64,000 nt of DNA from Marinimicrococcus flavescens. Its GTDB lineage: Bacteria > Pseudomonadota > Alphaproteobacteria > Geminicoccales > Geminicoccaceae. How positions within the stretch are numbered: position 1 is the stretch's first letter; each line of letters starts with the position of its first letter. The notes beneath the pieces are model-generated. The model saw only the letters and a program-made list of their open reading frames with translations. It did no database searches and had not been told where the DNA came from. The stretch spans positions 162,101 to 226,100 of the forward strand of contig JARGEQ010000016.1 of assembly GCA_029211145.1 (NCBI GenBank). The letters are read 5' to 3'. Shown here one piece after another: positions 44,932 to 54,420 of this stretch. The translations under genes and the position numbers were made by a program.

Positions 44932-45990
44932 ATGAGCGTGACGATAGCGCTGGACGGGATGGGCGGCGACCACGCGCCCGGGATCGTCGTCGAGGGCGCG
45001 GCCCAGGCGCTTCGCGACACGCCCGACCTGCGCTTCCTGCTGTTCGGCGACGAGGCGCGGCTGCGCCCGCTGCTGGACGCCCGCCCCGACCTCGCAAAGG
45101 CCTGCGAGCTGCGCCACACCGCCGACTTCGTGGCCGGCGATGCCCGGCCCTCTGCCGCCCTGCGTCAGGGCCGCAACAGCTCGATGCGCCTTGCCATCAA
45201 CGCGGTGAAGGACGGTCACGCGGCGGCTGCCGTCTCGGCCGGCAACACCGGCGCCCTGCTGGCGATGGCGATGTTCGTGCTCAAGACGCTGCCGGGCATC
45301 GACCGGCCCGCCCTGGCGACGGCCATGCCGACCCAGCGCAAGCCGGTGATCATTCTCGATCTGGGCGCCAACGTCGACTGCGACGCCGATCACCTGTTCC
45401 AGTTCGCCGTCATGGGCGAGGTGGTGGCGCGCACCCTGCACGATATCGCCAAGCCCACCGTCGGCCTGCTCAATGTCGGGGTCGAGGAGGTCAAGGGCGA
45501 CGAGGTGGTGCGCAAAGCCGCGACGATGCTGCGCGACAGCCCGCTGCAGATCGGCTTTGCCGGCTTCGTCGAGGGCAACGACATCGCGGCCGGCTCGGTC
45601 GATGTGGTGGTCACCGACGGGTTCACCGGCAATGTCGCCCTCAAGGTCGCCGAAGGCACGGTGGGCCTCTTTGCCCAGGCCCTCAAGGACGCCTTCCGCA
45701 GCAGCCTGACGAGCAAGCTCGCCTACCTCCTCGCCCGCCCGGCGCTGCAGCGCCTGCGCCAGCGTTTCGATCCGCGGCGCTACAACGGTGCGATGTTCCT
45801 TGGCGTCAACGGCGTGGTGGTGAAGAGCCACGGCGGCACCGACGCCCTCGGCTTCTCGGCGGCCGTGCGGGTCGCCGCCAACCTGGTCCGGCAGGACGCC
45901 AACCGCCGGATCATCGAAGAGATGGGCGCCGTGCAGGCGGCGCTCGAACCCTCCGCCCAGATGACGGCGTCCGAGGCGGCTGCGTCGTAG
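44932..45990 (+). CDS. plsX: Phosphate acyltransferase PlsX
   Basis: PlsX makes acyl-phosphate from acyl-ACP as the first step of phospholipid synthesis by the PlsX-PlsY route. The 352 residues contain TIALDGMGGDHAPGIVVEGA, AAVSAGNTGALLAMAMFVL, LLNVGVEEVKGDEVVRKA, VVVTDGFTGNVALKVAEGTV and KSHGGTDALGFSAAV. ATG 44932 lies 91 bases after yceD. It is six bases upstream of fabH. Confidence 0.97.
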   Translation: MSVTIALDGMGGDHAPGIVVEGAAQALRDTPDLRFLLFGDEARLRPLLDARPDLAKACELRHTADFVAGDARPSAALRQGRNSSMRLAINAVKDGHAAAAVSAGNTGALLAMAMFVLKTLPGIDRPALATAMPTQRKPVIILDLGANVDCDADHLFQFAVMGEVVARTLHDIAKPTVGLLNVGVEEVKGDEVVRKAATMLRDSPLQIGFAGFVEGNDIAAGSVDVVVTDGFTGNVALKVAEGTVGLFAQALKDAFRSSLTSKLAYLLARPALQRLRQRFDPRRYNGAMFLGVNGVVVKSHGGTDALGFSAAVRVAANLVRQDANRRIIEEMGAVQAALEPSAQMTASEAAAS

Positions 45991-45996
45991 AGGAAC

Positions 45997-46968
45997 ATGT
46001 ACAGATCCGTGGTTTGCGGCGTCGGCGCGTACCTGCCGTCGCGTGTGGTGAGCAACGAGGAGCTGGCGCAGACGGTCGACACGTCGGACGCGTGGATCCG
46101 CGAGCGCACCGGCATCCGCCAGCGGCACATCGCCGCCGAGGGCGAGCTGACTTCCGACCTCGCGGCGGCGGCGGCGAGGAACGCCCTCGAGCGGGCCGGC
46201 ATGGACGCGTCGGAGATCGACCTTCTGCTGGTCGCCACCTCGACTCCCGACAACACCTTCCCGGCCACCGCCACTGCCGTCCAGCGCAAGCTCGGCATGG
46301 GCCAGGCCACCGCCTTCGACCTTCAGGCGGTGTGCGCCGGCTTTGCCTACGGCCTCGCCACGGCCGACAATTTCATCCGCGCCGGCCAGGCCCGGCGGGT
46401 GCTGCTGATAGGCGCCGAGACCTTCTCGCGGCTGCTCGACTGGTCCGACCGCTCGACCTGCGTGCTGTTCGGCGACGGTGCCGGGGCGATCGTGCTGCGG
46501 GCCGAGGAGCGCCGCGGCGGGCCTGGCGAGCGCGGCGTGCTGGCCACCCGCCTCGGCGCCGATGGCCGCCAGTACGAGAGCCTCTATGTCGACGGCGGCC
46601 CGTCCTCGACCGGCACCACCGGCCATCTGCGGATGAACGGCCGCGAGGTCTTCCGCCACGCCGTGACCCGGCTGGCCTCCTGCGCCCAGGAGGTGCTGGC
46701 GGCAGCCGATCTCGATATCGGCGCCGTCGATCTCCTGGTGCCGCACCAGGCCAATCTGCGGATCATCGACGCGGTCGGCCAGCGCCTCGGCATCGCCGGC
46801 GAGCGGGTGGTGACCACCGTCGACCGGCACGCCAACACGTCGGCCGCCTCGATTCCGCTGGCGCTCGACGCCGCCCAGGCGGACGGCAGGCTGCGTGAGG
46901 GCCAGCTGGTGCTCATGAACGCCATGGGCGGCGGATTCGCCTGGGGCGCCGGCCTCGTCCGCTGGTAG
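45997..46968 (+). CDS. fabH: 3-oxoacyl-ACP synthase III (FabH)
   Basis: FabH condenses acetyl-CoA with malonyl-ACP to begin fatty acid synthesis. The 323 residues show [35 protein letters not shown], and the Cys-His-Asn catalytic set: [25 protein letters not shown] and [15 protein letters not shown]. It sits six bases after plsX, so both early lipid-synthesis steps are coordinated. Confidence 0.97.
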   Translation: MYRSVVCGVGAYLPSRVVSNEELAQTVDTSDAWIRERTGIRQRHIAAEGELTSDLAAAAARNALERAGMDASEIDLLLVATSTPDNTFPATATAVQRKLGMGQATAFDLQAVCAGFAYGLATADNFIRAGQARRVLLIGAETFSRLLDWSDRSTCVLFGDGAGAIVLRAEERRGGPGERGVLATRLGADGRQYESLYVDGGPSSTGTTGHLRMNGREVFRHAVTRLASCAQEVLAAADLDIGAVDLLVPHQANLRIIDAVGQRLGIAGERVVTTVDRHANTSAASIPLALDAAQADGRLREGQLVLMNAMGGGFAWGAGLVRW

Positions 46969-46983
46969 GGGTGCTGCCCTCTA

Positions 46984-47012
46984 TTGACGGAAACTCCTTG
47001 TTACCGTTAGCT
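46984..47012 (+). promoter_or_regulatory. Predicted promoter of ihfA
   Basis: TTGACG (46984-46989) and TTAGCT (47007-47012) are separated by 17 bases, in the 78-base gap between fabH and ihfA. A T-rich run follows the -10 box. ihfA could thus be transcribed on its own. Confidence 0.45.
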
Positions 47013-47046
47013 TTTTTTGAAGCGCGCAACCAGGGGAGAGGTGCCG

Positions 47047-47355
47047 GTGGCTGGTGACACGGTAACACGGGCCCGGCTTGCGGAAGCCGTGTACCAGGAG
47101 GTTGGCCTCTCGCGCACCGAATCCTCGGCGCTGGTCGACGCCATTCTCGACGAGATCTCGCACTCCCTGCTGGCCGACGGCACGGTCAAGATCTCCTCCT
47201 TCGGGACCTTCGCGGTGCGCGAGAAGGGCGAGCGGGTCGGCCGCAACCCCAAGACCGGCGAGGAGGTGCCGATCCTGCCGCGCCGGGTGCTGGTGTTCCG
47301 CGCCTCCCAGGTCCTCAAGGACCGCATCAACGGCGACGGGACGGGTGAGCCGTGA
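47047..47355 (+). CDS. ihfA: Integration host factor subunit alpha
   Basis: IHF alpha is a DNA-bending protein that pairs with IHF beta. The 102 residues have the HU/IHF fold: [36 protein letters not shown] and [20 protein letters not shown] with the intercalating-Pro arm. I chose GTG 47047 because GGGGAGAGG lies about six bases away. GTG 47041 and TTG 47017 are upstream options in the same frame. The stop overlaps the MerR-gene start (GTGA). The fabH-ihfA-merR order is characteristic of alphaproteobacteria. Confidence 0.94.
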   Translation: MAGDTVTRARLAEAVYQEVGLSRTESSALVDAILDEISHSLLADGTVKISSFGTFAVREKGERVGRNPKTGEEVPILPRRVLVFRASQVLKDRINGDGTGEP

Positions 47356-47813
47356 GCGAGGCCGACGACGCTCCCCTCGAGGAGGGCCCCGGGCAGCAGG
47401 CGGCACAGCGCGCCGCCAAGTCGCAGACCGCCTTTCGCACCATCAGCGAGGTCGCCGAGGAGCTCGGCGTGGCACAGCATGTGCTGCGCTTCTGGGAAAG
47501 CCGCTTTCCGCAGGTCCGGCCCCTCAAGCGCGGCGGCGGGCGGCGCTACTACCGCCCCGAGGACGTCGAGGTGCTGCGCCAGATCCGCGCCCTGCTCTAT
47601 GACGAGGGCTACACCATCAAGGGTGCGCAAAAGCATCTGCGCGGCCGCAAGATCCGGCCCGGCGCCGGCGAGGAGCCGGCCGGCCCCACCCCCCGGGTGA
47701 CCGTCCACCCCTCCCCCGCCGCCCGCGGCCTCGCCGGCGAGAGCCGCCGCCGCCTCGCGGGCCTGCGCGAGGAGCTGGCCGAGCTTCGCGACCTTCTCGG
47801 CCAGGCCCGCTGA
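47352..47813 (+). CDS. MerR-family regulator
   Basis: The 153-residue protein has an N-terminal winged helix of the MerR type: [60 protein letters not shown] and [12 protein letters not shown] Pro-rich linker follows, then a C-terminal coiled coil ([13 protein letters not shown]). No metal-binding Cys is present, so it is not a metal sensor of the classic type. GTG 47352 overlaps the ihfA stop. The target is unknown. Confidence 0.92.
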   Translation: MSEADDAPLEEGPGQQAAQRAAKSQTAFRTISEVAEELGVAQHVLRFWESRFPQVRPLKRGGGRRYYRPEDVEVLRQIRALLYDEGYTIKGAQKHLRGRKIRPGAGEEPAGPTPRVTVHPSPAARGLAGESRRRLAGLREELAELRDLLGQAR

Positions 47814-47841
47814 TTCCGCCCCTCGCGCCGGTTTCCCCCGC

Positions 47842-47870
47842 TTGCCCCGGCCCATCGACCCCGCTATAGT
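47842..47870 (+). promoter_or_regulatory. Promoter of tRNA-Pro
   Basis: TTGCCC (47842-47847) and TATAGT (47865-47870) are separated by 17 bases. Transcription would start near 47877, 29 bases ahead of the mature tRNA 5' end. This is the best housekeeping promoter match in the window. Confidence 0.75.
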
Positions 47871-47905
47871 CCGCCGCGCCGGCCAGCCCGGCATGCCCCA
47901 CACGT

Positions 47906-47982
47906 CGGAGCGTAGCGCAGCCTGGTAGCGCACCAGTCTGGGGGACTGGGGGTCCCGGGTTCAAATCCCGGCGCTCCGACCA
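47906..47982 (+). tRNA. tRNA-Pro (anticodon GGG), CCA encoded
   Basis: A complete 77-base cloverleaf is present. The acceptor stem is CGGAGCG/CGCTCCG with discriminator A and an encoded CCA (47980-47982). The anticodon stem is CCAGT/ACTGG with loop CTGGGGG, so the anticodon is GGG (47940-47942). The T arm is CCGGG-TTCAAAT-CCCGG. The C-G first base pair is the usual feature of bacterial tRNA-Pro. Confidence 0.97.
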
Positions 47983-48694
47983 ATTTCCTTCCTCACGGGC
48001 CGATCGAAGGCCGTCACCGACCCGCGCCGTTCGCACGACGCGGCCGTCGGGCGCGTCGCGCGCGCACCCCTCCCGGTTGCAGCCTCCCGGACATGCACGG
48101 CGCCGCGACAGTGATCCGCGCCGTGAGCATCGTCGATCCGGCCGGCCCGTCGAGCGGATCCCCGGCGATTGCCGCGTGCAGCGCCTTGCCCGGCTCCCGG
48201 AAGACCTTGCCCCGTCGCTGCCGCTGGAGAGCCGCTCCGGCATTGCGGTGCATCGACGGGCCCGACCGCCGGCGGCCATGCGGTGGCAGACCGCAGCGGA
48301 AGTCCGGGGGGCCGGGGATGGTCGAGCTGTTCGGCCTGCCGACGGCGCCAGCCGCCTCCCCGCCCGGCTTGCCCTCGCCGCAGGCCCGAGGCGGGATCGA
48401 TCTGCTCGAGGATGCCGAGATCACCTTCGCCCCCGGGGCGCGTGCTCGCCCGCGAGGCCGCGGCACTCGGGCAGGCCATGATGGCCATGGGCAATCGTTT
48501 CCCCGGCACGGCGGGCTCCCGCGCGGATCGGCACGGCGCTCCGCCGCACGCCTCTGGACCGGCCGGCCCGGGCGGAGCCCGTCAGCCTCGGCCGAGGTCC
48601 CGCTGAGCGCCCGTGAACCTGCCCCCACCCCCGAGCCCGGGCATCACTGGCGGAGGAAGAAGAAACCTGAAAGGCGCGCAGCGCGCCGGCACCC
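47983..48694. other. 712-base gap with no recognised gene
   Basis: Between tRNA-Pro and the MATE gene both strands are open in several frames, but the translations are low-complexity (Arg/Pro/Ala) and frame-mixed. A few stretches on the plus strand (for example LFGLPTAPAASPPGLPS near 48323 and EAAALGQAMMAMGNRFPG near 48463, in different frames) look as though they could derive from a decayed gene, which I cannot name. No integrase or repeat of the tRNA 3' end was seen, so there is no sign of an element integrated at this tRNA. Confidence 0.4.
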
Positions 48695-50011
48695 TCAGCT
48701 CGGGAAGGCAAAGGCCTCGCCGGCGCGCCGGTAGGAGAGGCCGAGGAACAGCCCGCGCGCGCCCAGGAACAGGAGAAGGGCCAGCCAAAGGCCGTGATTG
48801 CCCAGCAAGGGCGGCAAAGCGAGGGCCGCGGCAAGGAACACGAGGAGCGCCAGGATCATGGCGTTGCGCAGCTCCGCCGTGCGGGTGGCGCCGAAGAACA
48901 CACCGTCCCACAAGAACGCCCAGACCGCGACGAGCGGCAGGATCGCGGCATAGGGCAGGTAGACCAGAGCCAGGGCGCGGACCGGCTCGAGGCTGGTGAG
49001 CAGACCGATCAGCAGGCCGCCGCCCAGCCACAGGAGAACGGCGAGGCCCACCGACAAAAGGGCGCCGTTGACGAAACCGGCTTGGACGGCGGCCTTGAAG
49101 CCCGGCCGGTCGCGCGCTCCGACCGCCCGGCCGACCATCGCCTCGGCGGCATGCGCAAACCCGTCCAGGCCAAAGGAGGCCAGGGTGAAGAAGGTCTTGA
49201 GAACGGCGTTGGCGGCGAGCACCAGCTCGCCCTGGCGTGAGCTCAGGGCGGCGAAGGTGGTGAACGCGGCCTCGAGCATCAGGCTGCGCATGAAGATGTC
49301 GCGGTTGACGCGAAAGAGCCGGAGGAAGCGCTCGCGCCGCAGCACGGCGGCCCGCGGCGGCAGCCCGCCGCCCAGCCGCCGCCAGGCCGGCCGCAGGATC
49401 AGAAGGCCGATGGCGAGCCCGGCATAGTCGCTGATCGCGGTCGCCAGCGCCACGCCGTCGGCCGCCATGCCGAGCCCGAAGACCAGCAGGACGTCGAGCA
49501 GCGCATTGAGCCCGTTGGTGGCCAGCATCAAGGCCAGCGGCCGGCGCGAATCCTGGAGGCCGAGCAGCCAGCCCACCAGCACGAAGCCGGCGAGCGCCGC
49601 CGGCGCCCCCAAAAGGCGGAGCCGGACATAGGCCTCGAAGGAAGGCGCTATCTCGACCCCCGGCGCGAAGATCGCCAGCCCTGCCGTGACGGCAAGCGGA
49701 GCCGTGGCGACGATCACCAGGCCGATGGCCAGCGCCACGCCCAGGCCGCGCAGCAGCACCGCCCGCAGCTCGTCGGCATCCGCCCCGCCCAGCGCCTGGG
49801 CGGCCAGGGCGGTCGTGCCCATGCGCAGAAAGCCGAAGGCGAAGTAGAGCATGCTCGCCACCGAGGCGCCGAGCGCCACCGCACCGAGCTGCGCCGGATC
49901 GGGCAGGTGGCCGACCACCGCGGTGTCGACCATCCCCAAAAGCGGTACGGACAGATTGGAGAGCACCAGCGGCCAGGCGAGGCGCCAGGAGTCCCGGCGG
50001 GCATTGGACAA
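48695..50011 (-). CDS. MATE-family efflux transporter (DinF type)
   Basis: This is a Na+- or H+-coupled multidrug/toxin exporter of 438 residues with 12 predicted membrane helices. The N-terminal LAWPLVLSNLSVPLLGMVDT with AVVGHLPDPAQLGAVALG, and the second-half FTTFAALSSRQGELVLAANA, match the MATE/DinF pattern. It starts at TTG 50011 with GGAG nine bases upstream; no nearby ATG fits. The substrate cannot be read from the sequence. Confidence 0.93.
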   Translation of the reverse strand: MSNARRDSWRLAWPLVLSNLSVPLLGMVDTAVVGHLPDPAQLGAVALGASVASMLYFAFGFLRMGTTALAAQALGGADADELRAVLLRGLGVALAIGLVIVATAPLAVTAGLAIFAPGVEIAPSFEAYVRLRLLGAPAALAGFVLVGWLLGLQDSRRPLALMLATNGLNALLDVLLVFGLGMAADGVALATAISDYAGLAIGLLILRPAWRRLGGGLPPRAAVLRRERFLRLFRVNRDIFMRSLMLEAAFTTFAALSSRQGELVLAANAVLKTFFTLASFGLDGFAHAAEAMVGRAVGARDRPGFKAAVQAGFVNGALLSVGLAVLLWLGGGLLIGLLTSLEPVRALALVYLPYAAILPLVAVWAFLWDGVFFGATRTAELRNAMILALLVFLAAALALPPLLGNHGLWLALLLFLGARGLFLGLSYRRAGEAFAFPS

Positions 50012-50101
50012 GACGGGACTCCACCGCGGCGGCCAAGGGCGATGACGCTGCGGTTAGCGCCCCCGCACCGCCGCCGCAAGCCCCCGCCGGCAGCGCCCCG
50101 C

Positions 50102-50260
50102 TCAAAGGACGAGGACGGCTATGCCGACCACGGCACTCCACAGGCCCATGGAGAGCAGGCTGACCACCACCGCCGCGCGCGGCACCGACAGGCGCTCCTC
50201 CGCGCCGTCGGCCGCATCGCCCGGGATCATCGCCGTCGCCGCCGCCACCAGCTGTGTCAT
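50102..50260 (-). CDS. Small single-helix membrane protein, 52 residues
   Basis: This small gene is easily missed. ATG 50260 has a strong GGAGGG ribosome site five bases away and the frame ends with TGA at 50102. The product begins MTQLVAAATAMIPGDAADGA, has a charged centre (EERLSVPRA), and ends with one hydrophobic helix (VVVSLLSMGLWSAVVGIAVL). The likely topology is a short N-terminal domain plus one C-terminal membrane helix. It lies between queF and the MATE gene on the same strand. Function is unknown; the ribosome site and the ordered hydrophobic segment argue that it is translated. Confidence 0.6.
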   Translation of the reverse strand: MTQLVAAATAMIPGDAADGAEERLSVPRAAVVVSLLSMGLWSAVVGIAVLVL

Positions 50261-50345
50261 GACACCCTCCGCAGGTCCAAGGCCCGGGGGCCCGTCTGTG
50301 GAGGAGCCTAGCGGTGGCGGGTTAAGCGACCCTTAAGATGCCGGC

Positions 50346-50810
50346 TCAACCGCGTCCGCGGTACGGCGCTACGCCCTGGTCGGGCAGCCACAGCCCCTCG
50401 GGCGGCGCGCCGGTCTGCCAGAAGACGTCGATCGGGATGCCGCCGCGCGGGTACCAGTAGCCGCCGATGCGAAGCCACACGGGATCGAGGGTCTCGGCCA
50501 GGCGCCTGCCGATGCCGACGGTGCAGGCCTCGTGGAAGTCGCCATGGTTGCGGAACGAGGTGAGGTAGAGCTTGAGCGACTTGCTCTCGACCAGCAGCTC
50601 GCGCGGCACATAGTCGATCACCAGGGTGGCGAAGTCGGGCTGGCCGGTCACCGGGCAGAGCGAGGTGAACTCCGGGCAGGTGAAGCGCACCAGATAGCAA
50701 GTGCCGGGGTGCGGGTTGGGCACCGTCTCGAGCACCGCCTTGTCCGGGCTCGCCGGCTGGTCGGTGTGGCCGCCGAGCTGGCGCAGCCCGCCATAGATGG
50801 TTTCCTGCAT
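50346..50810 (-). CDS. queF: NADPH-dependent 7-cyano-7-deazaguanine reductase QueF
   Basis: QueF reduces preQ0 to preQ1 in queuosine synthesis. The 154-residue protein is the short, unimodular type. The active-site Cys lies in [20 protein letters not shown] with the conserved Asp just after it. The NADPH-binding motif is [20 protein letters not shown]. No preQ1 aptamer was recognised in the upstream gap. Other queuosine genes are not in the window. Confidence 0.97.
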   Translation of the reverse strand: MQETIYGGLRQLGGHTDQPASPDKAVLETVPNPHPGTCYLVRFTCPEFTSLCPVTGQPDFATLVIDYVPRELLVESKSLKLYLTSFRNHGDFHEACTVGIGRRLAETLDPVWLRIGGYWYPRGGIPIDVFWQTGAPPEGLWLPDQGVAPYRGRG

Positions 50811-50941
50811 GTGGGCTCGCCCCGAAAAACCGTCCTGTCGGCCCTGAGTTAGGCGCTCGCGGCCGCGCCGTCGAGTAGGGCGGCTTGCCGCGCCGGCCCG
50901 CCCCGCCTAAACCGCCCGGCAGGCAGCAGGGCGGGCGGCGC

Positions 50942-51886
50942 TTGGGCATTCTCCTCGATATCGTGATCCCGGTCTTCGGGCTGGTGGGCTTCGGCTATGC
51001 CGCGACCTTCACCCGCCAGTTCGACGAGCGGGCGGCGCGCGGCCTCGCGGTCTTCGTCTTCCAGTTCGCGCTGCCGGTCATGCTGTTCCGCAACATGGCG
51101 GTGGCCGAGCTGCCGCAGAGCGCCGGCGCCGGCCTGCTCCTGGCCTACTATGCCGGCACGGCGCTGGTGCTGGCCACGGCGATCCTCGCGGCCCGGCTGC
51201 TGCCGGGGGCGGTGCCGGGGCGGGCGGCCATCCTCGGCTTCGGCTCGGCCTACGGCAACACGGTGCTGCTCGGCATCCCGCTGGCGATCACCGCGCTCGG
51301 CCCCGAGGCGGGCCCGCCGCTCTACCTGATCATCGCCTTCCACGGCATGTCGTTCTTCACCGTGATCACCGTGCTGCTGGAGCTCTCCCGCGGCACCCGG
51401 GAGAATCTCAGGGGCCTGCCGCTGCGCACCCTCAAAGGCCTCGCCACCAACGTCATCCTCGTGAGCATCGTCTCGGGCCTGCTGTGGCAGCTCCTCGCCG
51501 GGTCCCTGCCGCCGGTGATCGACCGCTGGGCCGAGCTGATCGGCCGGGCCGCCCTGCCCTGCGCGCTGTTCTCGATGGGCGCCTCGCTGCGCTCCTACCG
51601 GATCGCCGGCGCCCTCGGCCCCGCCCTCTACGTCGTCCTCGCCAAGCTCGTCGTGCACCCTTTGGTGGTGGCCCTCTTCGTCCTCGTGCTGGTGCCGCTG
51701 CCGCCGCTGTGGGCCCAGGTCGCGATCATCTCGGCGGCCCTGCCGGTAGGGGTGAACGTCTATCTCTTCGCCGGCCGCTACGGCGTGGGCGAGGCCGAGA
51801 CGGCGACGGCGATCCTCCTCTCGACCCTGCTGGGCGTGGTCTCGCTCAGCGTGGTCCTGGCGCTGCTCGGTCTCGGCACCCGCTAG
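50942..51886 (+). CDS. AEC-family auxin efflux carrier-like transporter
   Basis: The protein has about 314 residues and ten predicted membrane helices. Motifs are LLDIVIPVFGLVGFGYAATF, AVFVFQFALPVMLFRNMAV, GFGSAYGNTVLLGIPLAITA and the second-half LPVGVNVYLFAGRYG, which carry the broken-helix Asn/Pro positions of the family. The best start is TTG 50942 (GGGCGGGC upstream); the frame is also open to TTG 50885 without a good site. The substrate is unknown; the family moves malonate-like and other organic anions. Confidence 0.9.
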   Translation: MGILLDIVIPVFGLVGFGYAATFTRQFDERAARGLAVFVFQFALPVMLFRNMAVAELPQSAGAGLLLAYYAGTALVLATAILAARLLPGAVPGRAAILGFGSAYGNTVLLGIPLAITALGPEAGPPLYLIIAFHGMSFFTVITVLLELSRGTRENLRGLPLRTLKGLATNVILVSIVSGLLWQLLAGSLPPVIDRWAELIGRAALPCALFSMGASLRSYRIAGALGPALYVVLAKLVVHPLVVALFVLVLVPLPPLWAQVAIISAALPVGVNVYLFAGRYGVGEAETATAILLSTLLGVVSLSVVLALLGLGTR

Positions 51887-52159
51887 GAGGTCTCGGGACG
51901 GCCAAGACGAGTGCCGCGCTATTCTGGCATGCGTCCGGCGCAATACTGCACACCTGCAGCGGGACATTGGATCTGTAACAATTCTAATCTGCCGGATCTT
52001 CGCTGGCAGGTGCGATGATTTTGACCTTTCGCGGCGCTGCACCGCCCGCTAAGGATGCGGCACGGGTGGTGTCGCCGCGGCGCCGCACTCCCCCGGCCCG
52101 CGCTGCGGGCCTTGATCTGCAGCAAGGAACGATTGCGGAGCCTCCGCAAGAAACGCCCC

Positions 52160-53860
52160 ATGTCGATCGCGCGAGCGCAAGCCGACCTCCTCCTCGACCG
52201 GCAGCGACCGGCTGTCCGGCCGCTGCTCGAGCATGCCGGCCGGCTGCTGCCGGCCCTGCTGCTGGTGCTGCTGGTGGCAGCCCCGCTGCTCGCCGTCTTC
52301 GCCTTCCTGCTCGAGCCGAGCGAGGGCATCTGGGCGCATCTGGCACAGACCGTGCTGGGCGAGTATCTGCGCAACACGCTGCTTTTGTGCCTGGGCGTGG
52401 CCGCGCTCGCCGGCGGGGCCGGCGCGGGCAGCGCCTGGCTGGTCACCATGTACCGCTTTCCCGGCCAGCGTTTCTTCAACTGGGCGCTGATGCTGCCGCT
52501 CGCCATGCCGGCCTATGTGCTGGCCTACGCCTATACCGACTTCCTCCAGGTCACCGGCCCGCTGCAGACGATGCTGCGCGATCTCACCGGCTGGGGCTGG
52601 CAGGACTACTGGTTCCCCAATATCCGCTCGCTGGGCGGTGCGGTGTTCGTGCTCGGCGCGGTGCTCTATCCTTATGTCTACCTCATGGCCCGCGCCGCCT
52701 TCCTCGAGCAGTCGCAATGCGCGCTGGAGGTCAGCCGCACGCTGGGCTGCACGCCGCTGGCCTCCTTCCGCCGGGTCGGGCTGCCGCTCGCCCGGCCGGC
52801 GATCGCCGCCGGCATCGCCTTCGTGCTGATGGAGACCCTGGCCGACTTCGGGGCGGTCAGCTATTTCGAGGTCCGCACCTTCACCACCGGGATCTACCGG
52901 GCCTGGTACGCGCTCGGCAGCCCTGCCGCTGCCGCCCAGCTGGGCTCGATCCTGCTGCTCTTCGTCTTCGGCGTGCTGGCCTTCGAGCGGCTGTCGCGCG
53001 GCCGCGCCCGCTTCACCACCAACACGACCCACATCCACCCCAAGCAGTCGCCCCGCCTGACCGGCGCGCGGGGGCTGCTCGCCAGCCTCGCCTGCGCCCT
53101 GCCGATCCTGCTGGGCTTCGGCCTGCCGGCCCTGCTCCTGGCGTGGATGGCGGTCGACACCGGCGAGGGAATCGGCCTCGGCCGGCTCGGCACGCTCGCC
53201 GGCAACACCCTGCTGCTGGGCGCCCTCGCCAGCGTGCTCATCGTGCTCCTGGCGATCGGCGGGCTGGCGAGCAGCACCTTCCAGCGGGGCCGGGCGGCGC
53301 GCAAGCTGCTGCGCGTGGCGGCCCTCGGCTATGCCGCCCCGGGTGCGGTGATCGGCGTCGGCATCCTCGTCTCGGTCGGCGGCTTCGACCGCGCTGTGGA
53401 CAGCGCCTCGCAGGCGCTCTTCGGCATCCCCACCGGGCTGGTGCTCGGCGGCACGATCGGCGCGGTCCTCTACGGCTACCTGATCCGCTTCTTCGCGGTC
53501 GCCTACAACCCGCTCGAGGCCGGGCTCGCCAAGGTGACGCCCAACCTCGAGGACGCCGCCCGGGTGCTGGGATGCGGCACCCCCGGCCTGCTGGCACGGG
53601 TCCACCTGCCGCTCCTTCGCACCAGCGTGCTGGCAGCCCTGCTGTTCGTCTTCGTCGACGTCATGAAGGAGCTGCCCGCGACGCTGATCCTGCGGCCCTT
53701 CAACTTCGACACGCTGGCCGTCGAGGCCTTCCGCCTCGCCACCACCGAGCGCCTCGACGCCGCGGCCCTGCCCTCGCTGCTCATCGTGGCGGCCGGCCTC
53801 CTGCCGGTGATCCTGCTCTGCCGCATGCTCGACCGCGGCACCGGCGCCCGCCGCGCCTGA
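52160..53860 (+). CDS. Iron(III) ABC transporter permease (FbpB/SfuB type)
   Basis: This is a fused double permease of 566 residues with 12 predicted membrane helices and two binding-protein-dependent transport motifs, one per half: LEVSRTLGCTPLASFRRVGL and LEDAARVLGCGTPGLLARVH (the EAA loops). ADFGAVSYFEVRTFTTGIYR is typical of Fe3+ permeases. ATG 52160 is the chosen start; open frame before it lacks similarity. The periplasmic iron-binding protein gene is close by on the other strand, but no ATPase gene is found within the window. Confidence 0.92.
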   Translation: MSIARAQADLLLDRQRPAVRPLLEHAGRLLPALLLVLLVAAPLLAVFAFLLEPSEGIWAHLAQTVLGEYLRNTLLLCLGVAALAGGAGAGSAWLVTMYRFPGQRFFNWALMLPLAMPAYVLAYAYTDFLQVTGPLQTMLRDLTGWGWQDYWFPNIRSLGGAVFVLGAVLYPYVYLMARAAFLEQSQCALEVSRTLGCTPLASFRRVGLPLARPAIAAGIAFVLMETLADFGAVSYFEVRTFTTGIYRAWYALGSPAAAAQLGSILLLFVFGVLAFERLSRGRARFTTNTTHIHPKQSPRLTGARGLLASLACALPILLGFGLPALLLAWMAVDTGEGIGLGRLGTLAGNTLLLGALASVLIVLLAIGGLASSTFQRGRAARKLLRVAALGYAAPGAVIGVGILVSVGGFDRAVDSASQALFGIPTGLVLGGTIGAVLYGYLIRFFAVAYNPLEAGLAKVTPNLEDAARVLGCGTPGLLARVHLPLLRTSVLAALLFVFVDVMKELPATLILRPFNFDTLAVEAFRLATTERLDAAALPSLLIVAAGLLPVILLCRMLDRGTGARRA

Positions 53861-54356
53861 GGCGGCTTTCTTCCGCAGCTACCCACTGTCGCCGCCCCGC
53901 TTTCGCGGGGCTGACGGGCAGCCTTGCGCCTTCCGCCGGATGCCGGTCTTGCCGGCATCGAACCGCCACAGGCATGCTTTCCGGGCGGCAGGCAGCTGGT
54001 GCAGCGGCGAGGCCTCGGCGCCGACGGGCAGGATCTCTTCCGCCTCGATCCAGCCGACCAAATCGGTGAAGAGATCCGCCTGCTGCTGGGTGCAGCCGAG
54101 GAACGACAGAACGCGAAGGCAGAGCGGACGCTGAATGCGCCACGCAAGCTTCGGGTCTAGCCGGGCTCGAGGTGAAGCTGATGCTGATCCTCGAAGGACT
54201 GACACAGAGCTGGCCGCTTCAGGGCGGGGAGGCGGAAGGTGCCAGACGGCTGGGAGCGCTGTTGCGCGGCGCCCCTCTCGAGCCGTGAGCGGACAGCCGC
54301 AGCTCGAAGCCCGCTGGTCGCTGGCGCGAACCCGGCGCGATCTGCAGGCAACTCGA
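53861..54356. other. Gap between convergent iron-transport genes
   Basis: This contains two hairpins soon after the permease stop: CCCCGC-TTTC-GCGGGG (53895-53910) and GATGCCGG-TCTTG-CCGGCATC (53939-53959). Either might end transcription, though neither has a T run. A minus-strand frame (53879-54205) contains FLGCTQQQADLFTDLVGWI, which looks protein-like, but I cannot place it and the rest of the frame is unconvincing. It may be a decayed gene. Confidence 0.4.
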
Positions 54357-54390
54357 CGAAAAACGCCGCCGACCCGAAGGCCGGCGGCGT
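54357..54390 (-). terminator. Intrinsic terminator of the iron-binding protein gene
   Basis: Read on the minus strand, ACGCCGCCGGCC-TTCG-GGTCGGCGGCGT forms a 12-base stem with one mismatch and a stable TTCG loop, followed by TTTTCG. It starts about 30 bases after the stop of the binding-protein gene. Confidence 0.9.
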
Positions 54391-54420
54391 CTGGGGAAGT
54401 GCCGCCTCAGCAGCGGGACG

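Noticed and set aside
47906..48694. Integrated element at the tRNA-Pro 3' end
   Set aside because: No integrase, phage gene or repeat of the tRNA 3' end is present downstream.
48093..48734. Plus-strand 213-codon frame between tRNA-Pro and the MATE gene
   Set aside because: It runs into the MATE gene on the opposite strand and its content is low-complexity; at best part of a decayed gene.
50811..50941. preQ1 riboswitch ahead of queF
   Set aside because: The gap lacks the A-rich tail and C-rich loop of known preQ1 aptamers.
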